Of a stretch of DNA of 64,000 nucleotides, positions 25,611 to 34,733 are shown piece after piece (within the stretch, counting starts at the first letter, position 1; each line of letters opens with the position of its first letter). The notes beneath the pieces are model-generated. The model worked only from the letters and a program-made list of their open reading frames with translations. It searched no databases and was not told the DNA's origin. The stretch spans positions 93,507 to 157,506 of the forward strand of contig NZ_URFY01000006.1 of the NCBI RefSeq assembly GCF_900547205.1, given 5' to 3'. This DNA comes from an uncultured Bacteroides sp. (GTDB lineage Bacteria; Bacteroidota; Bacteroidia; Bacteroidales; Bacteroidaceae). The translations under genes and the position numbers were made by a program.

Positions 25611-28600
25611 ATGCAGTTTTTTTCGAATAACCAAGTTTTTACTCATAAAAACTACTTTTTCCTGTCAATAAGCAGGATCCCATTATTTATGAAGCTATTT
25701 ATTGCTCTGTTAATCTTTTCGGCAAGTATGCTGCGTGCCGAAACAGTGTATTCGCAGTCCGGTTCGGTGAATCTGAATTTCAGGAATACTGCGATTGAAA
25801 AGATCTTGACTGAGATTGAGAAACAGACGGGTTATACATTTTTTTATAGCACAAAGAATGTAGATGTATCCAAAAAGGTTTCTTTATCTGCTGATAAAAA
25901 GAACTTGTCTTCAATTCTTGATGAGTTATTTGCCAGAACGAACATAGAGTATGTTACGAATGGTACAAATATCGTGTTGCGCCTTAAGGTACAGCAACAA
26001 AAGAAATACCAGTTCAAAGGCAAGGTTATCGATGATAATGGAGAACCTGTTATCGGTGCTTCTGTTTCTATAAAAGGAGAAACTGGGAACGGAGTAATTA
26101 CCGATTTGGATGGTAAGTTTATACTGACCTCTACAGCGGGGAAGATTACACTGGAAATTTCGTATATCGGTTATAAATCCGTTGTGGTGGAAGCCACTTC
26201 GGGAAAGTCGTTGCAAGTAAAACTTCAAGAGGACAATCAGGTGCTGAGCGAAGTTGTTGTAGTTGGCTACGGTACTCAGAAGAAAGAAAGCGTAGTGGGC
26301 TCTGTGCAAGTGGTAAAACCAAAGGAATTGAATGTTCCTAGTTCCAATTTGTCTACAGGTTTTGCGGGACGTTTGGCGGGTGTTGTTGCAGTGCAGCGTT
26401 CCGGTGAGCCGGGTGCCGATGGAGCTGACTTCTGGATTCGCGGTATCTCTACGTTTAATGGAACAAGGAGTCCGCTGATTGTGATTGACGGAGTGCAAGC
26501 TTCTACCAGTGACCTGAATGCATTAGACCCGGAAGTCATTGAAAGTTTCTCTGTGTTGAAAGATGCTACGGCGACAGCGTTGTATGGTTCCAGAGGAGCA
26601 AACGGTGTAATGATTGTCAATACGAAGTCCGGACGTGAAAGTGAAAAGGCCATAGTCAATATTCGTATTGAGAATTCGTACTCTACGCATACCAAGACAC
26701 CGGAATTTGTAGATGGCGTACGCTATATGGAGATGTATAATGAGGCTGTACTTTCCAGAAAGACAGGCGAAGTTCTATATGCTCAATCAAAGATTGACGG
26801 AACCAGAGCCGGCTTGAATCCATTGGTATTCCCTAATGTAGATTGGTATGGTGAGTTGTTCCGTAAAGGGGCAATGAATCAGAACGTGAACGTGAATGTG
26901 CGGGGTGGATACAAAAAGCTTGATTATTTCAGTAGTGTATCGGTCAATCACGATAATGGCGTGCTGAAAAACACGAAAGACTTCTCGTATAACAACAATC
27001 TGAATATCATGCGTTATGTATTCCAGAATAACATAAACCTATCTCTTACGAATACCAGCAAGCTATCTTTGCATCTCAATGTGCAACTGAAAGATTACTC
27101 CGGTCCGTCTTCTTCAGCCAGTGAGCTGTTTGGAATGGTAATGGAAGCTAACCCTGTTGATTTTCCGGTTCGTTACCCTGCTGACCCGGAATCGGATTAT
27201 ATCCGTTGGGGAGGTAAAGTAGGCGGTAAATATAATAATGGTTATCGTAATCCGTATGCAGAAATGGCAAGGGGCTATAAATCGGACTTTGAAAGTACGG
27301 TTATGGCTAACTTGAAGTTTGAACAGAAACTAGACTTTATCACCGAAGGGCTTTCGGCTGAGGCATTGTTCTCTTTTAAAAACTGGAGCCAGAGCAGTAC
27401 TAAACGTGATAGTGGTTATAATCAGTTTCAGTTAGTTACATACAACCGCAATGACTTGTCCGATTACACATTGTCGAGAGTAGGCGAAGAGGTGAGTACG
27501 GTGCTGGGTACTACAAATGGTTCTAACGGTGATAGACGTATCTATCTTCAGGCAATGCTGAACTACAACCGCACTTTTGGCGGTGTGCACAATGTGTCGG
27601 GTATGTTTTTGTACAATCAGGACCAGTACAATATTAATAACCCGGAAGATCTGATTGGTTCCTTGCCTCAACGGAAACAAGGTATTGCCGGACGTTTGAC
27701 GTATGCTTACGATTACCGTTATCTTGCCGAACTCAACTTTGGTTATAATGGTAGTGAGAACTTTGCAAAAGGCCATCGTTTTGGCTTTTTCCCATCCATC
27801 GCTGTAGGTTATACTATCAGCCGTGAAAAGTTCTTTGAGAAATTCTCCAATGTAATAACCAATTTGAAGATAAGAGCTTCATGGGGTCTGGTAGGTAACG
27901 ATCAGATTGGGGATGTACGCTATCTCTATCTTTCTGATATAGAACTTCAAGACGGAGATTTGGGCTACACTACCGGAAGAGACCAGAATGTGGATAAGAA
28001 AGGTCCGAGATATAAAAGATACTCTAACCCGTCTATTACTTGGGAAGTAGGAAATAAGTGGAACATAGGTCTGGACTTGAGTTTATGGAATAGCTTGAAT
28101 ATCTCGGCTGATGTGTTCCGTGAGGTACGCAGCGATATATTTATGGAACGCCAGCGGGTGCCTGATTTTATAGGAACAAACTCCAATGATAAATGGATAG
28201 ACCTGAAAACTAAGATGTACGGCAACTTGGGTAAAGTGCAGAATAAAGGAATGGACTTCTCCGTTGATTATGTCAAAGAGTTCAACAAAGATTTCTCCAT
28301 GTCTTTAAAAGGAACTTTCACGTTTGCACAGAATAAGGTGCTTGCTTATGATGAACCTGACTTCTTGAAATATCCGAATCTGTCTCGAGTAGGACATTCT
28401 GTAGATCAACGATTATTGTATATTGCCGAACGTCTATTTGTCGATGATGCAGAAGTTAAACGTAACCCTATTCAGAATATTGGAGGACAAGTAATGGCGG
28501 GTGATATTAAATATAAGAATTTGGCGGATGGTAATGGTGTATATGATGGAGTGATTGATGCGAATGACAGACAATACACAGGCATGCCAACCACCCCGGA

Positions 28601-29051
28601 AATAGTATATGGCTTTGGTCCGTCTTTCCGTTATAAAGACTTTGATTTCTCATTATTCTTTCAGGGAGCAGCCCGTGTCTCAATAATGATGGAACGCATC
28701 CATCCGTTTGGTAATGAGAGTACGCGAAGTGTATTGAAGTTTATTGCCGATGATTACTGGACGGCGGACAATCAAAACATTAATGCCAAATATCCTCGTC
28801 TGAGCAAGACGGATAATGCCAATAATGCAGCAGCATCCACTTACTGGCAGCGCGACGGTTCGTTCCTGAAACTGAAGAATGCAGAGGTAGGATATAATCA
28901 TAAGTTCTTCAGGGTTTATCTGAGAGGCTCAAATCTCCTGACATTCTCTAAGTTCAAATATTGGGATCCTGAACAGGGAAGTGGAAATGGCTTGTCCTAT
29001 CCTACCCAGCGTGTTATTAATCTTGGTGTGCAATTCTCAATCAATAAATAA
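25611..29051 (+). CDS. SusC/RagA family TonB-dependent transporter with STN signalling domain
   Basis: The protein is up to 1146 residues; a start at 25689 (MKLFIALLIFSASML) would give a more normal signal peptide and is a good alternative. Domains in order are an STN domain (about 50-120: NLNFRNTAIEKILTEIEKQT, SILDELFARTNIEY), a carboxypeptidase-regulatory-like domain (KGKVIDDNGEPVIGASVSIK), the plug (VVVGYGTQKKESVVGSVQVV, ATALYGSRGANGVMIVNT) and the barrel ending VINLGVQFSINK. The STN domain relays ligand binding to FecR, so this transporter both imports a glycan and triggers transcription. It is paired with SusD 11 bp downstream. Confidence 0.95.
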   Translation: MQFFSNNQVFTHKNYFFLSISRIPLFMKLFIALLIFSASMLRAETVYSQSGSVNLNFRNTAIEKILTEIEKQTGYTFFYSTKNVDVSKKVSLSADKKNLSSILDELFARTNIEYVTNGTNIVLRLKVQQQKKYQFKGKVIDDNGEPVIGASVSIKGETGNGVITDLDGKFILTSTAGKITLEISYIGYKSVVVEATSGKSLQVKLQEDNQVLSEVVVVGYGTQKKESVVGSVQVVKPKELNVPSSNLSTGFAGRLAGVVAVQRSGEPGADGADFWIRGISTFNGTRSPLIVIDGVQASTSDLNALDPEVIESFSVLKDATATALYGSRGANGVMIVNTKSGRESEKAIVNIRIENSYSTHTKTPEFVDGVRYMEMYNEAVLSRKTGEVLYAQSKIDGTRAGLNPLVFPNVDWYGELFRKGAMNQNVNVNVRGGYKKLDYFSSVSVNHDNGVLKNTKDFSYNNNLNIMRYVFQNNINLSLTNTSKLSLHLNVQLKDYSGPSSSASELFGMVMEANPVDFPVRYPADPESDYIRWGGKVGGKYNNGYRNPYAEMARGYKSDFESTVMANLKFEQKLDFITEGLSAEALFSFKNWSQSSTKRDSGYNQFQLVTYNRNDLSDYTLSRVGEEVSTVLGTTNGSNGDRRIYLQAMLNYNRTFGGVHNVSGMFLYNQDQYNINNPEDLIGSLPQRKQGIAGRLTYAYDYRYLAELNFGYNGSENFAKGHRFGFFPSIAVGYTISREKFFEKFSNVITNLKIRASWGLVGNDQIGDVRYLYLSDIELQDGDLGYTTGRDQNVDKKGPRYKRYSNPSITWEVGNKWNIGLDLSLWNSLNISADVFREVRSDIFMERQRVPDFIGTNSNDKWIDLKTKMYGNLGKVQNKGMDFSVDYVKEFNKDFSMSLKGTFTFAQNKVLAYDEPDFLKYPNLSRVGHSVDQRLLYIAERLFVDDAEVKRNPIQNIGGQVMAGDIKYKNLADGNGVYDGVIDANDRQYTGMPTTPEIVYGFGPSFRYKDFDFSLFFQGAARVSIMMERIHPFGNESTRSVLKFIADDYWTADNQNINAKYPRLSKTDNANNAAASTYWQRDGSFLKLKNAEVGYNHKFFRVYLRGSNLLTFSKFKYWDPEQGSGNGLSYPTQRVINLGVQFSINK

Positions 29052-29062
29052 TCTGATAAGTT

Positions 29063-30865
29063 ATGAAAAATAAGATATATACCGTTTTCTTTATCCTGTG
29101 TATGATGGGAGTTATGGGAGCTTGTGATTATCTGGACATTGTACCGGATGAGCGCCCCACAGAAGAAGATGCTTTTAAGGACAAAAAAGCCGCCGAACGA
29201 TATTTGTATTCCTGCTATGCGTTTATGCCGAAAGAGCGTGAAGGAGTCTATCTGTATCAAACGGGCGAAGTGGTGACCGATTATGACCGTAAGTTTCTGC
29301 AAGGTGACTATACCGCAGCCAATTTGGGAGATTTCCACTATTGGTCCAGAATGTATGGAGGTATCCGTCGTTGTTATACATTGCTGAAGAATATAGATGC
29401 TGTACCTAAGATGGAAGAAAACTTGAAAACGGTTTATAAGGCTGAGGCGAAATTCTTGATTGCCTATTATCATTTTATGCTATTGAGAGCCTATGGACCT
29501 ATTGTGTTGGTAGATAGTGAACTGGATATGTATGATGATACTAACTTCCCGAAGCGCAGTTCTTTTGATGTGTGCGTGGATTGGATAGCGAATCTGTATG
29601 ATGAAGCCTATAATAGCGGATTGGTGGTAGAGCATACGACTACCTATTATGGCAGAGCTACCCAGTTGGCAGCAAAAGCCTTGAAAGCGAGATTATTGCT
29701 TTATGCCGCTTCTCCTTTGTTCAACGGCAACTCTGAGTTCTACTCCGATAATTTAAAAGATCCCGAAACATCGGAACCTTTGATGAACCTGACTTATGAT
29801 CCAAAGAAATGGGAAAGAGCTGAGATTGCCTGTCAGGAGGCTGTTAACATGGCAGATGAATTGAATTACAAACCGTTCAGCGTCAAGAATGAAAGCGAAA
29901 TTCCTTCCGACTTCTATCCTAAGGATATGGTTGAGTACGGGATTAGAATGAGCTTCATGGATAAGAAAAATATGGAAGTCGTGTGGGCTGATACACGTAA
30001 AGAGGGAAGGTACGGTCCTCAAAATCAAAGTGCGCCGCGTGATCCGAAAGATGATGGTGATTCATGGAATGGGGTAGCTCCTTCGTTGGCTACGGTTCAG
30101 AACTTCTATACTAAGAATGGTTTGCCTATTTCCGTAGACCCGGAATACTGTACACCGGGAGAATACTATCAGATAGGGACGTACGAAGGCGAAAGTACCT
30201 GCAATTTGAATCTGGATAGAGAGCCGCGTTTCTATGCTTGGGTTTCCTTCCACAACGGATGGTACGAGATGCAGAGAAATGGAGTAGGAAGATTCAGAAC
30301 AAAGTTCAGAAGTAACGACGATCATGGTAAAAAAGGAATGTCTACCAACTATTCACTGACCGGTTATTTGGTCAAGAAATGGACAACTCCGGCTTATGAT
30401 ACTCACAATGGATTTACCAATTATCCTTGGCCTATCATTCGTGTAGCCGAACTTTATCTCAATCTGGCAGAGGCCGCCGCCGAAGCCAATCATCTGGATG
30501 TGGCAAAAGCTGCATTGAATAGAGTAAGAGCTCATGCAGGCATTCCGGATGTGGAAGAGTCATGGAAAGGAATCGCCACGTTGGACCAGAAGAAACTGAT
30601 AGAGATTATACGTCAGGAACGTACAATAGAACTTTCTTTTGAGGGACAATACGGTTGGGATATCCGCAGATGGAAGATTGCAGATAAGGTGTTGAATCAT
30701 AACCCTGAGGGAATGAGTGTGAATAGTGCTACCGATGAGGAATTCTTTAACCCGATTGAAGTGGAAATGGCATGGAAATTCTCTTCTCCTAAAAACTATT
30801 TGTTGCCAATCTCAGATAGGGAGTTGAATATCAACCTGCGACTTGTTCAGAACCCGGGATATTAA
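29063..30865 (+). CDS. RagB/SusD family nutrient-binding lipoprotein
   Basis: The 600-residue surface lipoprotein has its lipobox Cys at residue 21 (MGACDYLDIVPDERPTEEDAF). The family shape is clear: helices near AEAKFLIAYYHFMLLRAYGP, and the C-terminal ELYLNLAEAAAEANHLDVAKA and RTIELSFEGQYGWDIRRWK. It partners the STN-SusC encoded 11 bp upstream and binds the glycan before import. The locus enzymes suggest a galactose-containing glycoprotein glycan, but binding specificity cannot be read from sequence. Confidence 0.95.
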   Translation: MKNKIYTVFFILCMMGVMGACDYLDIVPDERPTEEDAFKDKKAAERYLYSCYAFMPKEREGVYLYQTGEVVTDYDRKFLQGDYTAANLGDFHYWSRMYGGIRRCYTLLKNIDAVPKMEENLKTVYKAEAKFLIAYYHFMLLRAYGPIVLVDSELDMYDDTNFPKRSSFDVCVDWIANLYDEAYNSGLVVEHTTTYYGRATQLAAKALKARLLLYAASPLFNGNSEFYSDNLKDPETSEPLMNLTYDPKKWERAEIACQEAVNMADELNYKPFSVKNESEIPSDFYPKDMVEYGIRMSFMDKKNMEVVWADTRKEGRYGPQNQSAPRDPKDDGDSWNGVAPSLATVQNFYTKNGLPISVDPEYCTPGEYYQIGTYEGESTCNLNLDREPRFYAWVSFHNGWYEMQRNGVGRFRTKFRSNDDHGKKGMSTNYSLTGYLVKKWTTPAYDTHNGFTNYPWPIIRVAELYLNLAEAAAEANHLDVAKAALNRVRAHAGIPDVEESWKGIATLDQKKLIEIIRQERTIELSFEGQYGWDIRRWKIADKVLNHNPEGMSVNSATDEEFFNPIEVEMAWKFSSPKNYLLPISDRELNINLRLVQNPGY

Positions 30866-30885
30866 CGTGTAAAATGAAAATAGAA

Positions 30886-31752
30886 ATGAAGAAAATATAT
30901 ATTTTAGGAATATGCATGGCTTTCATGTTCATAATGAATGCGTGCAATGAAGATGCTGAGGGAGTGATACCCTCTGATATTAGCGGTTTGATAGCCGAAC
31001 CTTGTGAAGGAGGAGTTGTGCTGAAATGGGATGTTCCCTCAGATTCCAGTTTTCTGTATGTAAAAGTGGAGTATCAACATCCGGTGACCGGGAAGAAAAT
31101 GCAGCGGAACGCGAGTGTTTACCAAGACACATTGCTGGTGGACGGTTTATTGGCGAAAGATGGTGAATATATGTTTAACGTAGCTTCGGTCAGTTTGTCG
31201 GAGACGGCAAGTAGAGTACAGACCATCGCCGCTACTGCTTTGCCTGTGCAGCCCAGAATTACGAGAGTGGCAGACAAGGTTCCTTTGACAAGAGAAAGTA
31301 TGTATTGTAACAATCCGGATCCTAAAGAGGGAAAGGACATCGGCCTTTTGGTAGATGGAAGTACCTCTAATTTTTTCCACACGAACTGGCAAGCTCCGGG
31401 AACAGAACCTCACTATATTGAAATGACCCTGAATAATCCCATTGAGACTTTTGAGATTAGATCTTGGTATCGTGGTGGTACTTACGGTCAATGCCCCATA
31501 GAGATTACGGTTTTGGGAAGTAACGATGGAAGTACTTGGGAGACCATTGCCGAACTTGAAGATGACGGTTCGGGCGGCTCTTCCTACACAACCCCGTTGC
31601 TTGGAAAAGAGGGTACTACGTACTCGTATCTCCGATATCGGGCTGACAGGACATCCGATGATAATATCTTTTTTGCATTGGCAGAGATGGAAGTTAGTAC
31701 TGTGAGATACGAATTATACGACCCGGAAGGAATTTATCAACCGGAGGAATAG
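30886..31752 (+). CDS. Surface lipoprotein with DUF4959-like and discoidin-like domains (SusE/F position)
   Basis: The protein is 288 residues from 30886 (MKKIYILGICM); an ATG four codons earlier is also possible. The lipobox Cys is at residue 20 (IMNACNED). Residues about 25-125 look like a DUF4959/fibronectin-like domain (LIAEPCEGGVVLKWDVPSDS). Residues about 140-280 look like an F5/8-type sugar-binding domain (LVDGSTSNFFHTNWQAPG, ITVLGSNDGSTWETIAEL). It takes the place of SusE/SusF after SusD and probably helps capture the glycan on the surface. Related Bacteroides proteins often have an extra middle domain, which is missing here. A 22-bp palindrome array follows 17 bp after its stop. Confidence 0.8.
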   Translation: MKKIYILGICMAFMFIMNACNEDAEGVIPSDISGLIAEPCEGGVVLKWDVPSDSSFLYVKVEYQHPVTGKKMQRNASVYQDTLLVDGLLAKDGEYMFNVASVSLSETASRVQTIAATALPVQPRITRVADKVPLTRESMYCNNPDPKEGKDIGLLVDGSTSNFFHTNWQAPGTEPHYIEMTLNNPIETFEIRSWYRGGTYGQCPIEITVLGSNDGSTWETIAELEDDGSGGSSYTTPLLGKEGTTYSYLRYRADRTSDDNIFFALAEMEVSTVRYELYDPEGIYQPEE

Positions 31753-31769
31753 GTAGGAAGATTGCAATA

Positions 31770-31868
31770 GACGATTAGTTTCACGACGTGGAACAACTTG
31801 TTCCAAGTAATGAAACACTTTGTTTCTCGGCATGAAACAACTTGTTTCAAGCAATGAAACTAATCGTC
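31770..31868. repeat. Periodic palindrome array B (22-bp period) inside the PUL operon
   Basis: Three inner palindromes of 17 bp start at 31789 (TGGAACAACTTGTTCCA), 31811 (TGAAACACTTTGTTTCT) and 31833 (TGAAACAACTTGTTTCA), exactly 22 bp apart with 5-bp spacers. Half-units flank them: GACGATTAGTTTCA (31770-31783) and its perfect inverse TGAAACTAATCGTC (31855-31868). The whole array is a palindrome centred on 31819. It lies between the binding-protein genes and the enzyme genes of one operon, where such hairpins could stabilise the upstream mRNA or reduce downstream expression. Confidence 0.88.
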
Positions 31869-31944
31869 GCCTTTTAGGTTGCGCTTCCTGTCCCGGCTTA
31901 TTAATTTATTTCTTCCCCTTATTATATATCATATATCAGATAAC

Positions 31945-34731
31945 ATGAAAAAACTAATACTCCTTATTCTATTAATCGGCATGACGAGTGCCTACACACT
32001 AAGAGCGCAGCACCCGCCACTCAAACAGTTTACGCATCCGGAAAGAGTGCGGTATGACCAGCATTGTTTCACAATCGAAGGAGAAGACATCTTTGTGCTG
32101 AGTGCTGCATTCCATTACTTCCGCGTTCCGCAAGAGCTGTGGCGCGATAGGTTTAGTAAGATTAAAGAAGCCGGTTTCAATACCGTGGAGACTTATGTCC
32201 CTTGGAATTGGCACGAACGCAATATGCCCCGAAACGTCAAGGACTTCTCTCAATGCAACTTCGACGACCTGAAAGCTTGGCTAAAGATGGCTCATGAAGA
32301 GTTCGGATTATACACCATTGTCCGTCCCGGACCATTTATCTGTGCCGAATGGGCAGGCGGAGCTTATCCGCGTTGGTTGGCAAAATACTGTCCTTCAAAA
32401 TATGATACCAGCTTCTGGCTACGGAGTAATCATCCGGAGCACTTGAAGTGGGCGAAGCACTGGTACGAAGCAGTTTGTCCCGTTTTTGCAGCCGAGCAGT
32501 TGACTCGTAAGAAACCGGGGGAGAAAGGAATCATTATGGTTCAGTTGGAGAATGAATATATCTATTTTGATATGAACTCCTCCGGGAAAAAAGAAGTATT
32601 GAAAGCCTTGGCTACTTACTGTAAAGAAGGAGGCATCGAAGTTCCGTTGTTCACCTGTGTCACCCCCGAAGTACGTGGGGCAACAGACGAGGTAATCGGC
32701 CAGCTTTTTGATATGGACAACCAATATGTGTGGTGGAATATGCACGAAGCTAAAAGCCGCATTGAAAACCTAAAGAAAGAACAACCCAATGCTCCGGCTT
32801 TTGTCTGCGAGTTGCAAGGAGGATGGTTCTCCACCGTAGGCGGAGGATTGAGCGAAGACAGCTACCTCGACGGAAGACACGCGCGCGGCATGGCATTGAT
32901 GGGAATGGCTGGCGGTGCTACCGGCTTAAACTACTATATGTTCTTCGGAGGAACTCACTTTGCCGGTTGGGGAGCCCGCCGGATGACTACGAGCTACGAC
33001 TACGGTGCACCCTTGAAAGAGAGTGGCGGCGTAGGAGAGAAATACGCTGCTGTCAAAGGTATTGGCGAATTGGTTTCCCGCTTTGGAAGCCGGATGGCAA
33101 GAAGTGAGACGGTTGATTTTCAGACAACCGCTGACACAAAGCAGCTAACCATCGGCATACGCAAAGCAACCGACGGAACGTTGTTCTTGTTCTTCCTCAA
33201 CCGCGACAAGAAAGAAGCCTATCGCGGCAATCTGGAGCTGAAGTTGTCGGATGGTTCTTCCGTAAACGCATACTGTTCCTTGTCGCCGCTGGATAGCAAA
33301 GTACTTGTGCTGTCGAGTCCGAAAACGCAGGGAGAATGGTATCCGAAAGAACAAAACTTACCGTTGCGTCCCACCAACTTACCTTCTCCTATACGTATCG
33401 CCAAGGCTGAGAAATGCAACGAAACCTTCGCCGGCGAATGGCAGAAGTTACGTCGGGGCATCTCATTGCCGGAGCTCGGAGTGAACGATTGCCGCTATTC
33501 GATGTATCGCAGCCGGGTGACTTTGACCGAACAGGAAGTTAAGAGATATGGTTCTTTAGTCTGCGAAATGTTTACGGCAGACCCTTTATACCTGCAAGTC
33601 AACGGAAAGCTGGCACAACGGGCGTCTACCGATGAGCTGGACAATACGTTTGTTCTGGAGGGATTACTCCATGCCGGACAAAACGAACTGGTAGCTATCT
33701 ACGAAAACCGGGGACACGCCCACGGATACCGTCCGATGGAAGAACTGAGTGGTATGAAGTCTGCCGGATTAGGAAAAAGACAATCAGCCATCTTGCCGCT
33801 TGAAGAGTGGAAGGTAAAGAAGATGCAGGATGAACGAGTCAACGTTAAGCAGCAATTGGATATACAGGAAGGCTGGGAACCGATAATGCTCGACCAAGCT
33901 ACCATTGCCAATCTGGCTACTTTACAAATAGCCGGGCTGGAGAAACCGAAATGGCCTGCCGCATGGGTGCTACAAGGCAAACAGGGTACGGCTATCTATC
34001 GTACCGAAATCGAATTTACTCCTCAGATGATGGCGGAGAGAAAGACGATGATTGAATTTGCTTGCGTGGATGATGCCGGTACTCTCTGGGTAAACGGCAA
34101 GGAAGTGGCAAGCCACGACGCATGGGATAAACCGTTTGTGGCGAACATCGCTCCTTACATACATAATGGAAAGAATGACATTGCAATCGTCGTGCGTAAT
34201 CATAGCGGTGCCGGCGGGTTGCTGAAAGGAGTGCGCTTATTCAGCGAGTTGCGCATAGAGAAAACTTTGCAGTGGGAGGTTGCTCCTGATTTGGGAGGTG
34301 TTGTGCAGAAAATCATTGAAGGTAACACCGCCAATGGCAACTGGGAAGTGGTTACTCTGAAAACAGACGGTGCTCTGGCGCGTAAAGGCAACAATATCCA
34401 GCCGAAAGCTGAACGTGACGCATTGCTGACTTGGTATAAAGTCACCTTCGACTTGCCTGAGCAAAGTGCTGACTGCTGGATTCCGTGGCGTGCCGTCATC
34501 AATGCTTCGGGTTCCGGATATATGTGGCTGAACGGACACAACATCGGCCGTCATTGGGAAGAAGGTCCCCAAAGAGAATTTTATCTGCCGGAATGTTGGC
34601 TGAATATGGGAGGAAGTAATACGTTAGTGCTGGGCTTGCGACAATCCGAAAGTTGTGGAGCCGTGCTCGAAGGAGTGGAAATAGCTCCCTATTATGAAGA
34701 TGCAGAGATAAGAACAAAGATGAATCAATAG
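31945..34731 (+). CDS. Glycoside hydrolase family 35, beta-galactosidase type (long form)
   Basis: The start at 31945 (MKKLILLILLIGMTSAYTLR) gives 928 residues with a signal peptide; the upstream extension is poor. The GH35 catalytic barrel fills about residues 30-350 (FHYFRVPQELWRDRFSKIKE, YTIVRPGPFICAEWAGGAYP). The expected acid/base is E204 in VQLENEY and the nucleophile is E289 in FVCELQGGWFS. The remaining 550 residues hold beta-sandwich domains with jelly-roll motifs (GYMWLNGHNIGRHWEEGPQR). It would remove terminal beta-galactose from the imported or surface-bound glycan. A second, distinct GH35 is encoded at the end of the same operon, suggesting two linkages. GH43 follows after 2 bp. 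Confidence 0.9.
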   Translation: MKKLILLILLIGMTSAYTLRAQHPPLKQFTHPERVRYDQHCFTIEGEDIFVLSAAFHYFRVPQELWRDRFSKIKEAGFNTVETYVPWNWHERNMPRNVKDFSQCNFDDLKAWLKMAHEEFGLYTIVRPGPFICAEWAGGAYPRWLAKYCPSKYDTSFWLRSNHPEHLKWAKHWYEAVCPVFAAEQLTRKKPGEKGIIMVQLENEYIYFDMNSSGKKEVLKALATYCKEGGIEVPLFTCVTPEVRGATDEVIGQLFDMDNQYVWWNMHEAKSRIENLKKEQPNAPAFVCELQGGWFSTVGGGLSEDSYLDGRHARGMALMGMAGGATGLNYYMFFGGTHFAGWGARRMTTSYDYGAPLKESGGVGEKYAAVKGIGELVSRFGSRMARSETVDFQTTADTKQLTIGIRKATDGTLFLFFLNRDKKEAYRGNLELKLSDGSSVNAYCSLSPLDSKVLVLSSPKTQGEWYPKEQNLPLRPTNLPSPIRIAKAEKCNETFAGEWQKLRRGISLPELGVNDCRYSMYRSRVTLTEQEVKRYGSLVCEMFTADPLYLQVNGKLAQRASTDELDNTFVLEGLLHAGQNELVAIYENRGHAHGYRPMEELSGMKSAGLGKRQSAILPLEEWKVKKMQDERVNVKQQLDIQEGWEPIMLDQATIANLATLQIAGLEKPKWPAAWVLQGKQGTAIYRTEIEFTPQMMAERKTMIEFACVDDAGTLWVNGKEVASHDAWDKPFVANIAPYIHNGKNDIAIVVRNHSGAGGLLKGVRLFSELRIEKTLQWEVAPDLGGVVQKIIEGNTANGNWEVVTLKTDGALARKGNNIQPKAERDALLTWYKVTFDLPEQSADCWIPWRAVINASGSGYMWLNGHNIGRHWEEGPQREFYLPECWLNMGGSNTLVLGLRQSESCGAVLEGVEIAPYYEDAEIRTKMNQ

Positions 34732-34733
34732 GT

